NCBI GenBank assembly: GCA_017471175.1
Contig: JAFUVS010000014.1
Location: 166,408 to 230,407, forward strand
Source: Paludibacteraceae bacterium
Lineage (GTDB): Bacteria > Bacteroidota > Bacteroidia > Bacteroidales > Paludibacteraceae
DNA: 64,000 nucleotides
Direction: 5' to 3'
Made by a program: the position numbers and the translations under genes. The notes beneath the pieces are model-generated. The model was given only the letters and a program-made list of their open reading frames with translations, did not search any database and was not told the DNA's origin. This document shows positions 8,086-17,774 of the stretch, in pieces; the stretch's first letter is position 1, and every line of letters starts with the position of its first letter.

Positions 8086-9192
8086 CTATTCTATTCGCCG
8101 TGCGCCATCGCCTGTACGGGCTATGTAGAATTCGGCTTGCAGTCCCGTTTCGCGTTGATAAACTTCGCTGACGGTTTGTCGGAAGGTGTCAATGGCTTCG
8201 TTCTTGACGAGCGAAACGGTACATCCTCCGAAGCCGCCGCCGGTCATACGGCTGCCGATTACGCCATCGATTTGCCAAGCCGTTTGTGCTAACGTATCAA
8301 GTTCTCTACCTGTTACTTCATAGTCATCGCGAAGCGAGATATGGCTTTGGTTCATCAGTTGTCCGAATGTGGTGAGGTCATTGCTTTTGAGTGCGTTCAC
8401 CGCCTCGCGGGTTCGCTGAATCTCCGTCACCACGTGCCTTGCTCTACGAAGGATAACGGGGTCGGTAATCGCCGATTGGAGCGACTGAAATTCCGATGGG
8501 GTAAGGTCTGCTAATCTACCGATAGGTTTACAGCGACTAATCTGCCGAACCGCCTCTTGACACTCGCTGACACGTTGGTTGTACGTACCGGCATCCAGTT
8601 TATGCGGGCTGTGGCTGTTGGTCAGCACGATGGATACGTTCTCTAAACGCAGCGGTACGTAGTCGAATTGGAGCGTATCGCAGTTGAGGAAGATGGCGTT
8701 ATCGGGTTTGCCTTGTGCCGAGACAAACTGATCCATTATGCCGCAATGCACGCCCGCAAAAGTATGTTCGGCTTTTTGTGCGACAAGGGCGAGTTGGGTT
8801 CTGTCCAATCCTAAGTTCAATATGTCGTTGAAAGCGTATGCGGTAACGACTTCAATGGAAGCGGATGAAGACAAGCCTGCGCCGAGCGGCACGTTTCCTT
8901 CATACATCAGGTCGTAGCCTGATGGCAGTTCGACTTGTTCGACCAACTGCGCGATACAGCCTAACGGATAGTTGACCCAGCAATGGTCGGGTAGCGGGCT
9001 AAAGGGTCCCATAGCGGGGAGTTCCACCGTCTGCGGCATATTCGTTGAGCGGAAACGCAGGATTCGTTCGCTGTTGGGAACGATGGTCAGACGCGTACCG
9101 AAGTCTAATGCACAAGGAAAGACGAACCCACCGTTGTAGTCGGTGTGTTCGCCTATGAGATTGACTCTGCCGGGAGCAAAATAGACGGGCAT
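8086..9192 (-). CDS. galK: Galactokinase
   Basis: GHMP-family kinase that phosphorylates galactose at C1, the first step of the Leloir pathway. It has the galactokinase signature GRVNLIGEHTDYNGG near the N-terminus, the ATP loop PLGAGLSSSASIEV and the C-terminal GSRMTGGGFGGCTVSL. With the ATG at 9192 it has 368 residues, but only about five residues precede the signature, fewer than usual. An in-frame GTG at 9249 would give a family-like 22-residue lead but overlaps efp by 32 bp. The start is therefore uncertain. No other gal gene is nearby. Confidence 0.9.
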   Translation of the reverse strand: MPVYFAPGRVNLIGEHTDYNGGFVFPCALDFGTRLTIVPNSERILRFRSTNMPQTVELPAMGPFSPLPDHCWVNYPLGCIAQLVEQVELPSGYDLMYEGNVPLGAGLSSSASIEVVTAYAFNDILNLGLDRTQLALVAQKAEHTFAGVHCGIMDQFVSAQGKPDNAIFLNCDTLQFDYVPLRLENVSIVLTNSHSPHKLDAGTYNQRVSECQEAVRQISRCKPIGRLADLTPSEFQSLQSAITDPVILRRARHVVTEIQRTREAVNALKSNDLTTFGQLMNQSHISLRDDYEVTGRELDTLAQTAWQIDGVIGSRMTGGGFGGCTVSLVKNEAIDTFRQTVSEVYQRETGLQAEFYIARTGDGARRIE

Positions 9193-9235
9193 TAGCGCAC
9201 TCTTTCGCGGGAACAGATTAGCGTACTCTTTCGCA
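9190..9235. repeat. 26-bp-period tandem duplication of the efp 3' end
   Basis: The 20-bp blocks 9190-9209 and 9216-9235 match except at their outermost bases and one internal base. The upstream copy, read on the minus strand, encodes the last residues and stop of efp; the second copy forms the efp-galK gap and ends in the ATG proposed for galK. It looks like a short tandem duplication that created the present junction. Confidence 0.65.
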
Positions 9236-9781
9236 GTAACTGCCGTCACGTGTGTCCACGCGTACGATTTCGCCTTCGTTGATAAAGAGAGGAACGCGAA
9301 TCTCTGCGCCCGTTTCGAGTTTAGCGGGTTTGAGGGTGTTGGTAGCCGTATCGCCTTTGAGTCCTGGTTCGGTATAAGCGACAGCCAGTTCAACCTTGGT
9401 GGGCAGTTCGGCGAAGAGAATCGTGTCGGTCGAAGCGTCGGACACTACATCGCAAACCATACCTTCTTTGAGGAAGTCCACGCCGGTGATGAGGTCGTGT
9501 GCAATGGGGACTTGCTCGTAGGTCTCTTGGTTCATAAAGATATAGTCCTGTCCGTCGGCATAGAGGTATTGATAGGGACGGCGTTCTACGCGCACGTCTT
9601 CCAGTTTTTCACCGATATTGAAGCGGCGTTCCAATACTCGTCCGTCCACTACGTCTTTGAATTTGACGCGCATAATAGTGTTGCCCTTGCCGGGTTTAAC
9701 GTGCAGAAATTCGATAACGAAATACAGACGGCCGTCCATACGAATGCATACGCCGTTCTTAATGTCTTGTGAGTTAATCAT
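9218..9781 (-). CDS. efp: Elongation factor P
   Basis: Translation factor that relieves ribosome stalling at polyproline stretches. The 187-residue protein has the three-domain EF-P layout, with the N-terminal KOW-like domain carrying HVKPGKGNTIMRVK; Lys32 is the residue at the tip of the conserved loop. The C-terminal OB domain ends with VPLFINEGEIVRVDTRDGSY, the EF-P signature. It is the first gene of the minus-strand run and has a well-formed vegetative promoter at 9851-9881. Confidence 0.97.
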   Translation of the reverse strand: MINSQDIKNGVCIRMDGRLYFVIEFLHVKPGKGNTIMRVKFKDVVDGRVLERRFNIGEKLEDVRVERRPYQYLYADGQDYIFMNQETYEQVPIAHDLITGVDFLKEGMVCDVVSDASTDTILFAELPTKVELAVAYTEPGLKGDTATNTLKPAKLETGAEIRVPLFINEGEIVRVDTRDGSYCERVR

Positions 9782-9850
9782 AAAAAAATCAGGTTATTAT
9801 AGTTAATCGTAAAAAAAGTAATCCATCAAGGCTTCGTACAAAAAAGCGCG

Positions 9851-9881
9851 CAAAAGTACTATTTTCTTTTCATACATCCAA
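9851..9881 (-). promoter_or_regulatory. Vegetative promoter for efp
   Basis: On the minus strand a -33 TTG (9881-9879) is followed after 20 nt by TACTTTTG (9858-9851), a perfect match to the Bacteroidetes -7 element TAnnTTTG. The start of transcription is predicted near 9844, about 60 nt upstream of efp. Confidence 0.8.
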
Positions 9882-10100
9882 TAGTTACCCTTCGATTTCT
9901 TTCTTTTTGGTGTTGTTTGCCGTAAGAAATGCTGTTTGTCGGGGCATCTATCTTTCACTTTGCAGCCATTGCAAGAGCGATACAGGGGCATTCTTGCGGA
10001 CTATCTAAGGGGAGGAGAAACAGCTGATTTTTCGCGAAAATGTCATTTTTGTAATTGGTTGCAAATTAACCTTTTACAGCATCAAAACAGCGGAATCACA

Positions 10101-10144
10101 TAATAATCACCTAATAACCACCTAATAATCACCTAATCTAATCC
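10101..10144. repeat. Four tandem 11-bp repeats in the efp-valS intergenic region
   Basis: Units of 11 bp run head to tail: TAATAATCACC (10101), TAATAACCACC (10112), TAATAATCACC (10123) and a degenerate TAATCTAATCC (10134). An 11-bp period puts every copy on nearly the same DNA face. They lie between the divergent efp and valS promoters, about 220 bp from each. No function is recognised; iteron-like protein binding is one possibility. Confidence 0.75.
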
Positions 10145-10199
10145 CGATAAACATATAGTAATCATATAGTTTAGTAAGGGGGAAAGGAGGGGTTAAACT

Positions 10200-10225
10200 A
10201 TGCCTTAATTTTTCAGTTAAGGTAT
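10200..10225. repeat. Inverted repeat in the efp-valS intergenic region
   Basis: ATGCCTTAA (10200-10208) can pair with TTAAGGTAT (10217-10225) with one wobble across an 8-nt loop. It sits between the 11-bp repeats and the 21-23-bp repeats and upstream of the valS promoter, so it is not in the valS leader. No U-tract follows, so a terminator is unlikely. Confidence 0.4.
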
Positions 10226-10238
10226 GCTGAAGCGTCTA

Positions 10239-10349
10239 ATTGCTGAAAGATGAGGGTGCGAATTTCTGATAAATGTGCGTCTATTTGCAGTAAATGCGGG
10301 CGGATTTGAAGATAAATGCAGGTGGGATTTGAAGATAAAATGAGCAGGT
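10239..10349. repeat. Five degenerate 21-23-bp tandem repeats upstream of the valS promoter
   Basis: Units begin at 10239, 10262, 10283, 10304 and 10327 and resemble ATTTGAAGATAAATGCGGG with variation. The last two are the most alike. The array ends 16 bp before the -33 box of valS. The region has no plausible coding sequence. About two helical turns per unit would suit a protein-binding array. Confidence 0.6.
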
Positions 10350-10364
10350 ATGAACATTTTATAG

Positions 10365-10395
10365 TTGCAGGAACAGATAAATGGCTGTATTTTTG
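10365..10395 (+). promoter_or_regulatory. Vegetative promoter for valS
   Basis: TTG (10365-10367), 20 nt, then TATTTTTG (10388-10395) matches the Bacteroidetes promoter at both elements. The start of transcription is predicted near 10402. This places an upstream in-frame ATG (10381) before the transcript and favours the starts at 10408 or 10453. Confidence 0.8.
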
Positions 10396-10452
10396 CGCGC
10401 TGATAGAATGAAGTTGAAAACTCAAAAAGATAAAAAACACATAAAACAAGCA

Positions 10453-13191
10453 ATGGCAGACAACAAGAAAGACAACGTGTCGGAAGCAAAGAAAGAGAAC
10501 ACCAACTACAATCCGCAAGAGGTGGAGAGCCGTTGGTATCAGTACTGGACAGATAAAGGTTTGTTTCACAGCGAGCCGGATGGCAGAGAGCCGTTTACGG
10601 TGGTTATACCTCCTCCGAATGTGACGGGCGTGCTGCATATGGGTCACGTGCTGAACGAGACGATACAGGATGTATTGGTTCGTCGCGCACGATTGGAAGG
10701 GAAGAACGCCTGCTGGGTGCCCGGCACGGATCACGCCTCCATCGCCACCGAAGCCAAAGTTATCAAACGGCTCAAAGAACAAGGTATCAATAAACAGGAC
10801 TTGACTCGCGAGGAGTTCCTCAAACACGCGTGGGATTGGACGGACGAACACGGAGGTATCATCCTCAAGCAACTGCGTAAGTTAGGCTGCTCCTGCGACT
10901 GGGACAGGACGGCGTTCACGATGGACGAGACCCGCTCAAGAGCCGTCATCAAAGTGTTTGTGGACTTGTACAAGAAAGGGCTGATATACAAAGGTCTGCG
11001 GATGGTTAACTGGGATCCTGAACGTCAGACGGCGTTGTCGGACGAAGAGGTTATCTATCACGAAGAGCACTCCAAGTTCTATTACCTTAAATACAGGGTT
11101 GCAGAGAGTGACGGTATGTCGCTTCCTGTCGGCGAGGGTGTGTATAAGGATGAGAAGGGTTATTACTGCGTGGTAGCGACGACGCGTCCCGAAACCATCT
11201 TTGGCGATATAGCCGTATGTATCAATCCCAAAGAGGAGAAGAACCAATGGCTACGGGGTAAGCACGTGGTGGTGCCGGGCGTGGGAAGAGAGATACCTAT
11301 TATAGAAGACCGTTACGTAGAAATAGGCTTTGGTACAGGTTGCCTGAAAGTTACGCCTGCGCACGATGTGAACGACTACGCGTTGGGACAAACACATAAC
11401 CTCCGCGCTATTGACATCTTCACGGCGGATGCGCACCTGAATATGGACACCGTAGAGGAGGAATTGCAAGCCAATGTGCGCAAGTACCACGGTATGGACC
11501 GCTTCGAGTGCCGCAAGCAGATTGTGGAAGACTTGCAAGCGATGGGATTGGTAGAGAAGATCGAGGACTACGACAATAAGGTGGGTTACTCGGAGCGGAC
11601 GAACGTGCCGATTGAGCCGAGGTTGAGTCTGCAATGGTTCTTGAAGATGCAGCACTTTGCCGACATCGCCCTTCCGCCTGTAATGAACGATGAGATTGTG
11701 TTCTACCCTGCCAAGTACAAGAACACGTACAAGAACTGGCTTGAGAACATCAAGGACTGGTGCATCAGCCGCCAACTATGGTGGGGACACAGGATTCCTG
11801 CTTGGTACGACAAGGCGTTATTAGATGAAGTGGGAGCAGAGAAGTACCCGCAAGAGAAGATTGTGGTATGCGAAGGCAATCCGAATGAGGGACTGTCGGA
11901 GGAGCGTTATGTACAGGATGAGGGGGCATTGGATACGTGGTTCAGTTCTTGGTTGTGGCCTATCTCGCTCTTCGACGGTATCGAGCATCCCGACAACAAA
12001 GAACTTGCGTACTACTACCCTACCGCCGATTTGGTGACGGGGCCGGATATTATTTTCTTCTGGGTGGCACGTATGATAATGGCGGGGTACGAATACACGG
12101 GCAAGATGCCGTTCAAGCACGTGTATTTCACCGGTATTGTGCGGGATAAATTGGGCAGGAAGATGTCAAAGTCATTAGGCAACTCACCCGACCCATTGGA
12201 CCTGATTGAGCGTTATGGCGCAGACGGTGTACGAATGGGTATATTGCTTTCTGCTCCTGCGGGGAACGATATACTCTACGATGATTCGCTGTGCGAACAA
12301 GGCAGGAACTTCTGCAACAAGATATGGAACTGCTTCCGTATGCTCAAAGGCTTGCAAACCGCTGACATAGAGGCTCCTCGAACAGACCGCGAGACTGTAA
12401 CGTGGTTTACGCTGTGTCTGTGCAAAGCCGAACAGGAGGTGGACGATCTGATGAAGAAGTACCGTTTGAGCGAGGCTTTGATGGCTGTTTATAAACTCTT
12501 TACGGACGAGTTCTCCGGCTGGTACCTCGAAATGATTAAACCTGCATACGGCAGTCCGATTGCCAAGAAAACCTACGACTGCTCCATGCTCTTCTTCGAG
12601 CGTATGCTGCGGCTTCTGCATCCGTTTATGCCGTTTATCACAGAGGAGTTGTACCACGCGTTGAGCGAACGAGAGGATGGCGACACGATTATGCGTGAAG
12701 ACCGTATGGAATGGGACAGCACGGCTCTGTTGGCGCAAGACACAGACGGCGGATTCTGGCAGGAAATAGAGCATGTCAAACAAGTGGTGGCAGGCGTTCG
12801 CAATATACGCGCACAACACAATATATCTCCTCGCGAGGAGATAACGCTGATTAGTCCGAAGCCGTTGAGTGAGCTGGTCAATAAACTGACGCACAGCAAG
12901 GTGGAAGTGGGCGGCAAACGTCCGGCTATGGTAGCTACCTTCATCGTCGGGACAAGCGAATACGCCGTGCCGCTCAATGAGTTCATTGATGTGGAAGCCG
13001 AGCGCAAGAAATTAGAAGCAGACTTGGCGCACCAAGAAGGATTCCTTCGCGGCGTGGAAGCCAAACTCGGCAATGAGAAGTTTATGGCTCACGCCAAACC
13101 CGAAGTAGTCGAAATGGAGCGCAAGAAGCAACACGATGCCCTTGAGCGCATAACCGCTATCAAGGCACGGTTGGAGGCTCTGAATGGCTAA
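10453..13191 (+). CDS. valS: Valine--tRNA ligase
   Basis: Class I aminoacyl-tRNA synthetase charging tRNA-Val. The class I signatures are present as HMGH in [13 protein letters not shown] and KMSKS in [10 protein letters not shown]. The CP1 editing insertion, the anticodon-binding domain and a C-terminal coiled-coil arm rich in E/K are in order. The ATG at 10453 gives 912 residues and a leader of about 50 nt; the ATG at 10408 remains possible. The 3' end overlaps the next gene by 8 bp, so the two are translationally coupled. Confidence 0.97.
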   Translation: MADNKKDNVSEAKKENTNYNPQEVESRWYQYWTDKGLFHSEPDGREPFTVVIPPPNVTGVLHMGHVLNETIQDVLVRRARLEGKNACWVPGTDHASIATEAKVIKRLKEQGINKQDLTREEFLKHAWDWTDEHGGIILKQLRKLGCSCDWDRTAFTMDETRSRAVIKVFVDLYKKGLIYKGLRMVNWDPERQTALSDEEVIYHEEHSKFYYLKYRVAESDGMSLPVGEGVYKDEKGYYCVVATTRPETIFGDIAVCINPKEEKNQWLRGKHVVVPGVGREIPIIEDRYVEIGFGTGCLKVTPAHDVNDYALGQTHNLRAIDIFTADAHLNMDTVEEELQANVRKYHGMDRFECRKQIVEDLQAMGLVEKIEDYDNKVGYSERTNVPIEPRLSLQWFLKMQHFADIALPPVMNDEIVFYPAKYKNTYKNWLENIKDWCISRQLWWGHRIPAWYDKALLDEVGAEKYPQEKIVVCEGNPNEGLSEERYVQDEGALDTWFSSWLWPISLFDGIEHPDNKELAYYYPTADLVTGPDIIFFWVARMIMAGYEYTGKMPFKHVYFTGIVRDKLGRKMSKSLGNSPDPLDLIERYGADGVRMGILLSAPAGNDILYDDSLCEQGRNFCNKIWNCFRMLKGLQTADIEAPRTDRETVTWFTLCLCKAEQEVDDLMKKYRLSEALMAVYKLFTDEFSGWYLEMIKPAYGSPIAKKTYDCSMLFFERMLRLLHPFMPFITEELYHALSEREDGDTIMREDRMEWDSTALLAQDTDGGFWQEIEHVKQVVAGVRNIRAQHNISPREEITLISPKPLSELVNKLTHSKVEVGGKRPAMVATFIVGTSEYAVPLNEFIDVEAERKKLEADLAHQEGFLRGVEAKLGNEKFMAHAKPEVVEMERKKQHDALERITAIKARLEALNG

Positions 13192-14215
13192 TTCTTCCCA
13201 CAACAGACCGCCGATTCTGATAGCGGGTCCCTGCGCCGCAGAGTCGGAAGAGCAAGTGCTGCAAACCGCACACGCGTTGGCATTGTGCCGACCGATTGTG
13301 CGAGCGGGACTGTGGAAGCCGCGTTCGCGCCCGGACTCTTTTCAAGGTGTGGGAGAGAAGGGACTGGCTTGGCTGCAACGGGTAGAACGCGAGACGGGGC
13401 TGCTGACGGCTACCGAAGTGACAACGCCGGAGCAGTTGCGTCTGACATTGCAGGCGGGTATCTCCTATATATGGATAGGTGCTCGAACGGCTGCCAATCC
13501 TATAGATGTGCAGGCGTTAGCAAACGCGCTGCAGGAGGATGTAATGAGTGGCGCGGGGATTGGTTTGAAGGGGGTGATGGTCAAGAACCCGATGCACGAA
13601 GACGCACCGCTGTGGATGGGTAATATCCGAAGAATACAAGAGGCTCTCAACGGGTCACAGATACCCGTATGGGCGGTGCATCGCGGCTGCAACCATCACC
13701 CTTGTTGGGGTATGGCGTATGCGGTTCGCGAGTCGATGCCGGATGTACCGCTTCTGCTTGATCCAAGCCATCTGTCGGGCGATGCAAAGCAGATTGCTCC
13801 TCTATGCGAGAAAGCAATGGAATTAGCATACAACGGGCTGATGATAGAGGTACATCCTGCGCCAAACAAAGCTCTGTCGGATGCCGCCCAACAGATTACT
13901 CCCGAGCAGTTACATACGATTTGGACTTCCTTACCATCGTTTGCCGACCATCCGTCCGACCTGCCGCTGCGTTGGCTGCGCGCAATGATGGACGAGGTGG
14001 ACGATGCGCTGTGGGAAACCATCAATAAACGTATGACCATCAGCCGCCGCATCGGCGAATGGAAACGACAAGCAGGCATACCTATCAGACAACCCGCACG
14101 ATTTGAAGACATACTAAACCATCGTATCCAAAAAGAAACACAAAACGGACTGACACAAGATATGATTATCACAATCTGTCAGGCTTTGCACGAAGAAAGC
14201 ATACGAAAGCAATGA
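13184..14215 (+). CDS. Bifunctional 3-deoxy-7-phosphoheptulonate synthase / chorismate mutase
   Basis: Makes DAHP from PEP and erythrose 4-phosphate and rearranges chorismate to prephenate, at two points of aromatic amino acid synthesis. Residues 1 to about 255 are a type I-beta DAHP synthase: [38 protein letters not shown] and [17 protein letters not shown]. Residues about 260-343 are an AroQ chorismate mutase helix bundle ([20 protein letters not shown]). This C-terminal fusion is common in Bacteroidetes. The start overlaps the end of valS by 8 bp. Confidence 0.93.
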   Translation: MANSSHNRPPILIAGPCAAESEEQVLQTAHALALCRPIVRAGLWKPRSRPDSFQGVGEKGLAWLQRVERETGLLTATEVTTPEQLRLTLQAGISYIWIGARTAANPIDVQALANALQEDVMSGAGIGLKGVMVKNPMHEDAPLWMGNIRRIQEALNGSQIPVWAVHRGCNHHPCWGMAYAVRESMPDVPLLLDPSHLSGDAKQIAPLCEKAMELAYNGLMIEVHPAPNKALSDAAQQITPEQLHTIWTSLPSFADHPSDLPLRWLRAMMDEVDDALWETINKRMTISRRIGEWKRQAGIPIRQPARFEDILNHRIQKETQNGLTQDMIITICQALHEESIRKQ

Positions 14216-14316
14216 GATAACTGCAAAGAAACTATCATTTTGCAATATAGATTTAGCAAAAAGATAAACGATTCACATAATTGCACAAAATATTTTTTCA
14301 ACTTAGTGAATCTGTG

Positions 14317-14324
14317 TACCTTTG
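14317..14324 (+). promoter_or_regulatory. Probable -7 promoter element upstream of the YhcH/TabA-family gene
   Basis: TACCTTTG fits TAnnTTTG, with a predicted start of transcription near 14331, 35 nt before the ATG. The expected -33 position holds only a T-run (14293-14298), so the promoter is weaker than those of efp, valS or dnaA. Confidence 0.55.
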
Positions 14325-14365
14325 TTGCGTTCAAACAATAAGTAAAAACAAATAAATCATTTGAT

Positions 14366-14821
14366 ATGATACTTGACAAATTAGAAAACGCCGACCTTTA
14401 TTACGATATCGTTCCCGGTCTGGAACGGTTTATGCAGTTCTTTAACGACAACGACTTGGAAGTTTTTCCGGCTTGCAAAGTGCGTTTGGACGGAGACGAC
14501 TTGTTCATCAACGTCATTGACCTGCAAGGCAAGGACGAGAAAGACCTGCCGATGGAGGCACACCGCGACTACATTGACATCCAACTGCCTCTGACCGACA
14601 GCGAAACGATGGGCTGGAAGCCTCAAGAGGACTGCCTGCGCGTGAGCAAAGAGTACGATGAGGGCAAGGATGTAGAATTGTACGATGACCCCTCGCAGAT
14701 TCTTTTTGAAGTTCCGACGGGCTATTTCGTAGTTTTCTTCCCGAGCGATGCTCATCGTCCCGGCATAGCCCCCGGGCGTAATTTCCGTAAACTGATTGTC
14801 AAAACTCGTGTACCGGCTTAA
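14366..14821 (+). CDS. YhcH/YjgK/YiaL (DUF386, TabA) family protein
   Basis: Small cupin-fold protein of 151 residues. It carries AHRDYIDIQ and PSDAHRPGI, the conserved metal or sugar-contact motifs of the family that includes E. coli TabA and EbgC. Some members act in sugar or sialic-acid metabolism; the substrate here is unknown. glgB begins 5 bp after the stop, so the pair is likely an operon, perhaps linked through sugar handling. Confidence 0.9.
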   Translation: MILDKLENADLYYDIVPGLERFMQFFNDNDLEVFPACKVRLDGDDLFINVIDLQGKDEKDLPMEAHRDYIDIQLPLTDSETMGWKPQEDCLRVSKEYDEGKDVELYDDPSQILFEVPTGYFVVFFPSDAHRPGIAPGRNFRKLIVKTRVPA

Positions 14822-14826
14822 TTAGA

Positions 14827-16893
14827 ATGGCTTTTACCGAAAAAGAAAAAAACATAGACGCTCCCAAGCGGCTGCGTCTTGTGAGCAACGACCCCGGATT
14901 GCTCCCTTATGAGTCTGCCATTCAGGGCAGATTTGATTATGCAGCTCGCCGCGAGCAGGAACTGACCAACGGCGAGACGTTGGTGGACTGGGCGAATGGT
15001 TATCACTATTTTGGCATTCATTCCAATACTAAGTTGTGGTATATTCGCGAATGGGCACCCAATGCAACTGCTGTTTATTTAGTCGGCGATATGAATGGCT
15101 GGCGTAAGAGCGAGGACTATCGGCTGTTGCCTGTCGGCAATGGCATATGGGAAGGCAAGTGGAAGAGGAGTATGTTACGCCATGGGCAGTACTACAAACT
15201 GCTTATTGAGTGGCAAGGCGGTAGTGGTTACCGCATTCCTGCATACGCTTTCCGGGCGGTGCAAGACGAGCAGACCAAACTGTTTGCCGCGCAAGTATGG
15301 TCACCCAAGCCTTACGAATGGAAGAACGAACGTCCCCATAACCTGAAGCGTGACAACCTCTTTATCTACGAATGTCATATCGGGATGTCGGGGGAGAGTG
15401 GCAGTGTAGCATCATACGACCAGTTCCGCCGTGAAGTCCTTCCTCGCGTAGCTGATTTGGGCTATAACTGCCTGCAGATTATGGCCGTGCAGGAGCATCC
15501 CTACTACGGTTCGTTCGGCTACCACGTAAGTAGTTTCTTCGCTGCATCCTCGCGATTTGGCACGCCCGAAGAACTCAAAGCCCTCATTGATGATGCACAC
15601 GGTAGAGGTATAGCCGTGATAATGGATATTGTTCATTCCCATTCTGTGAAGAACGAGCAAGAGGGCTTGGCACTGCAAGACGGTACGCCCTACCAGTATT
15701 TCCACGACGGTGCGCGAAGAGAACACCCCGCTTGGGATAGCCTGCTGTTCAACTACGGCAAGAACGAAGTGCTTCATTTCCTGCTCTCCAACTGCAAGTA
15801 CTGGTTGGACGAATACCGCTTCGATGGTTTCCGTTTTGACGGTGTTACCTCAATGATGTACCTGAGCCACGGTTTGGGAGAAGACTTCACCTCCTATGCC
15901 TCTTACTACAACGGTAATGAAGACGGCGATGCTATCTGCTACCTCACGTTGGCTAACCAACTCATTCACGACTTCCTGCCCGATGCCATCACCATCGCCG
16001 AAGATATGTCGGGACTGCCCGGATTGGCGGCACCTCGTGAGGACGGCGGAATAGGCTTTGACTACCGCCTCGCAATGGGTATTCCTGATTTCTGGATTAA
16101 GTATATCAAGGAAGTTCGCGATGAGGACTGGAAAGCCGGACATATCTTCTACGAGATGACTAATCGCCGACAGGACGAAAAAGCCATCTCATACGCCGAA
16201 AGCCACGATCAAGCCCTTGTTGGCGACAAGACCATCATCTTCCGGCTTATTGACTCCGATATGTACTGGCACTTTGAGCACGGACACGACACCTATCGCG
16301 TCAATCGGGGTATCGCCCTCCATAAGATGATACGCCTCATTACCGCCTCAACGGCACACGGCGGATATCTCAACTTTATGGGAAACGAATTCGGACATCC
16401 CGAATGGATAGACTTCCCCCGCGAAGGGAACGGCTGGAGTTACCATTATGCACACCGCCAATGGTCGCTTGTGGACAACGAGAACTACTACTACGCCGAC
16501 CTCAACCGCTTTGACCACGATATGGTTCACCTACTCTCCCTTGCCAAGGACGAAGAAGACGCACCCGTTGCCAAACCGATGATGAATGAACCCATTGAGG
16601 TGCTTTGGGACAAAGAAGGTGATCAGGTACACGCTTTCCGACGCGGCGATAAAGTGTTCGTATTCAACTGGAACGGTCAGCGTTCGTTCTTCGACTACGG
16701 CATCCTAGCACCAGAAGGAAAGTATCAGGTTCTGCTCAATACCGATAACCCACGTTACGCAGGCTTCGGCTTGGCAGACGATACGGTAGAACATTTCACC
16801 CAACACGATCCGCTCTTTGCCAACGAGAACAAAGGATGGCTCAAACTCTACCTGCCCGCGCGCTCCGCAGTCGTACTGCAACGCGTAGAATAA
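14827..16893 (+). CDS. glgB: 1,4-alpha-glucan branching enzyme
   Basis: GH13 enzyme that introduces alpha-1,6 branches into glycogen. The 688 residues comprise an N-terminal CBM48 module (about 55-150, WAPNATAVYLVGDMN) and a GH13 barrel with the nucleophile Asp in GFRFDGVTSM, the acid/base Glu in TIAEDMSG and the conserved SHDQAL, followed by the C-terminal beta domain. The sequence style (FDGVTSMMY, GNEFGHPEWIDFPREGN) is that of the eukaryote-like branching enzymes found in Bacteroidetes. glgP, the degrading enzyme, lies 16 kb away at 32.7-35.3 kb. Confidence 0.95.
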   Translation: MAFTEKEKNIDAPKRLRLVSNDPGLLPYESAIQGRFDYAARREQELTNGETLVDWANGYHYFGIHSNTKLWYIREWAPNATAVYLVGDMNGWRKSEDYRLLPVGNGIWEGKWKRSMLRHGQYYKLLIEWQGGSGYRIPAYAFRAVQDEQTKLFAAQVWSPKPYEWKNERPHNLKRDNLFIYECHIGMSGESGSVASYDQFRREVLPRVADLGYNCLQIMAVQEHPYYGSFGYHVSSFFAASSRFGTPEELKALIDDAHGRGIAVIMDIVHSHSVKNEQEGLALQDGTPYQYFHDGARREHPAWDSLLFNYGKNEVLHFLLSNCKYWLDEYRFDGFRFDGVTSMMYLSHGLGEDFTSYASYYNGNEDGDAICYLTLANQLIHDFLPDAITIAEDMSGLPGLAAPREDGGIGFDYRLAMGIPDFWIKYIKEVRDEDWKAGHIFYEMTNRRQDEKAISYAESHDQALVGDKTIIFRLIDSDMYWHFEHGHDTYRVNRGIALHKMIRLITASTAHGGYLNFMGNEFGHPEWIDFPREGNGWSYHYAHRQWSLVDNENYYYADLNRFDHDMVHLLSLAKDEEDAPVAKPMMNEPIEVLWDKEGDQVHAFRRGDKVFVFNWNGQRSFFDYGILAPEGKYQVLLNTDNPRYAGFGLADDTVEHFTQHDPLFANENKGWLKLYLPARSAVVLQRVE

Positions 16894-16950
16894 AAATCGG
16901 AACGATTAGAAAAATTTTGGATAGTATACATCTTTTATCAATAAGTAAAT

Positions 16951-17760
16951 ATGCGAGTTATCATAGAGCCGAGCTACGAGTTGGTATCCCAATGGGCTGC
17001 CAACTATGTAGCCAAACAAATCAACGATTTTGCGCCTAAAGAGAGTACTCCTTTTGTACTTGGTCTGCCCACAGGTAGCAGTCCGTTAGGAATGTACCAA
17101 AACTTGATTAAACTTTACAAAGAAGGCAAAGTTTCGTTCCGCAACGTAGTAACCTTCAATATGGATGAGTACGTGGGTCTCCCCGAAGACCATCCGGAAA
17201 GTTACCACTCATTTATGTGGAGCAACTTCTTTTCTCATATTGACATCCGCCGCGAGAACGTACATATCCTCAACGGAAATGCCGCAGACCTAATCGGCGA
17301 ATGTGCGCGCTATGAAACCGCCATCCGCCAAGCAGGCGGTATTCATCTCTTCATCGGAGGCATTGGTCCGGACGGGCATATAGCCTTCAACGAGCCGGGA
17401 TCCTCACTCTCCTCGCGTACACGTATGAAAGAACTAACCACCGACACTATCCTTGCCAACTCACGTTTCTTTGACAACGACCCGGCTAAAGTACCTCACA
17501 CAGCTTTGACTGTGGGTGTAGCTACGATAATGGATGCCAAGCAGGTCATGATTTTGGTGAATGGTCATCAGAAGGCGCGCGCGCTGCTCCACGCTATCGA
17601 AAAACCCATCAGCCACATGTGGACGGTTTCCGCTCTTCAAATGCATCCGCACGGCATCATCGTTTGCGACGAAGCAGCGTGTGATGAACTCAAAGTCGGC
17701 ACCTACAAGTATTTCCTTGACATAGAAAAGAAGAATCTTGACCCGGTTACGCTGCTGTAA
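16951..17760 (+). CDS. nagB: Glucosamine-6-phosphate deaminase
   Basis: Converts glucosamine 6-phosphate to fructose 6-phosphate and ammonia. The 269-residue length and motif positions fit the E. coli enzyme closely: Asp72-Glu73 in FNMDEYVGL, then Asp141, His143 and Glu148 in GPDGHIAFNEPGSS. The 57-bp gap after glgB shows no clear promoter or terminator, so co-transcription is possible. It may use amino sugars released by the GH20 hexosaminidase at 25.9-28.0 kb, which is an inference. Confidence 0.96.
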   Translation: MRVIIEPSYELVSQWAANYVAKQINDFAPKESTPFVLGLPTGSSPLGMYQNLIKLYKEGKVSFRNVVTFNMDEYVGLPEDHPESYHSFMWSNFFSHIDIRRENVHILNGNAADLIGECARYETAIRQAGGIHLFIGGIGPDGHIAFNEPGSSLSSRTRMKELTTDTILANSRFFDNDPAKVPHTALTVGVATIMDAKQVMILVNGHQKARALLHAIEKPISHMWTVSALQMHPHGIIVCDEAACDELKVGTYKYFLDIEKKNLDPVTLL

Positions 17761-17774
17761 TTTTAGCGGTTATG

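Noticed and set aside
9803-9991. 62-residue open frame on the minus strand upstream of efp with a CNGCKVKDRC stretch.
   Set aside because: The efp promoter (9851-9881) lies inside it and there is no supporting homology or promoter; treated as noncoding.
10200-10410. T-box or other riboswitch in front of valS.
   Set aside because: The repeats lie upstream of the promoter, so they are not in the mRNA leader, and no T-box sequence is seen.
10381-10452. Upstream extension of valS by 24 residues.
   Set aside because: The -7 element lies at 10388-10395, so the ATG at 10381 precedes the predicted start of transcription.
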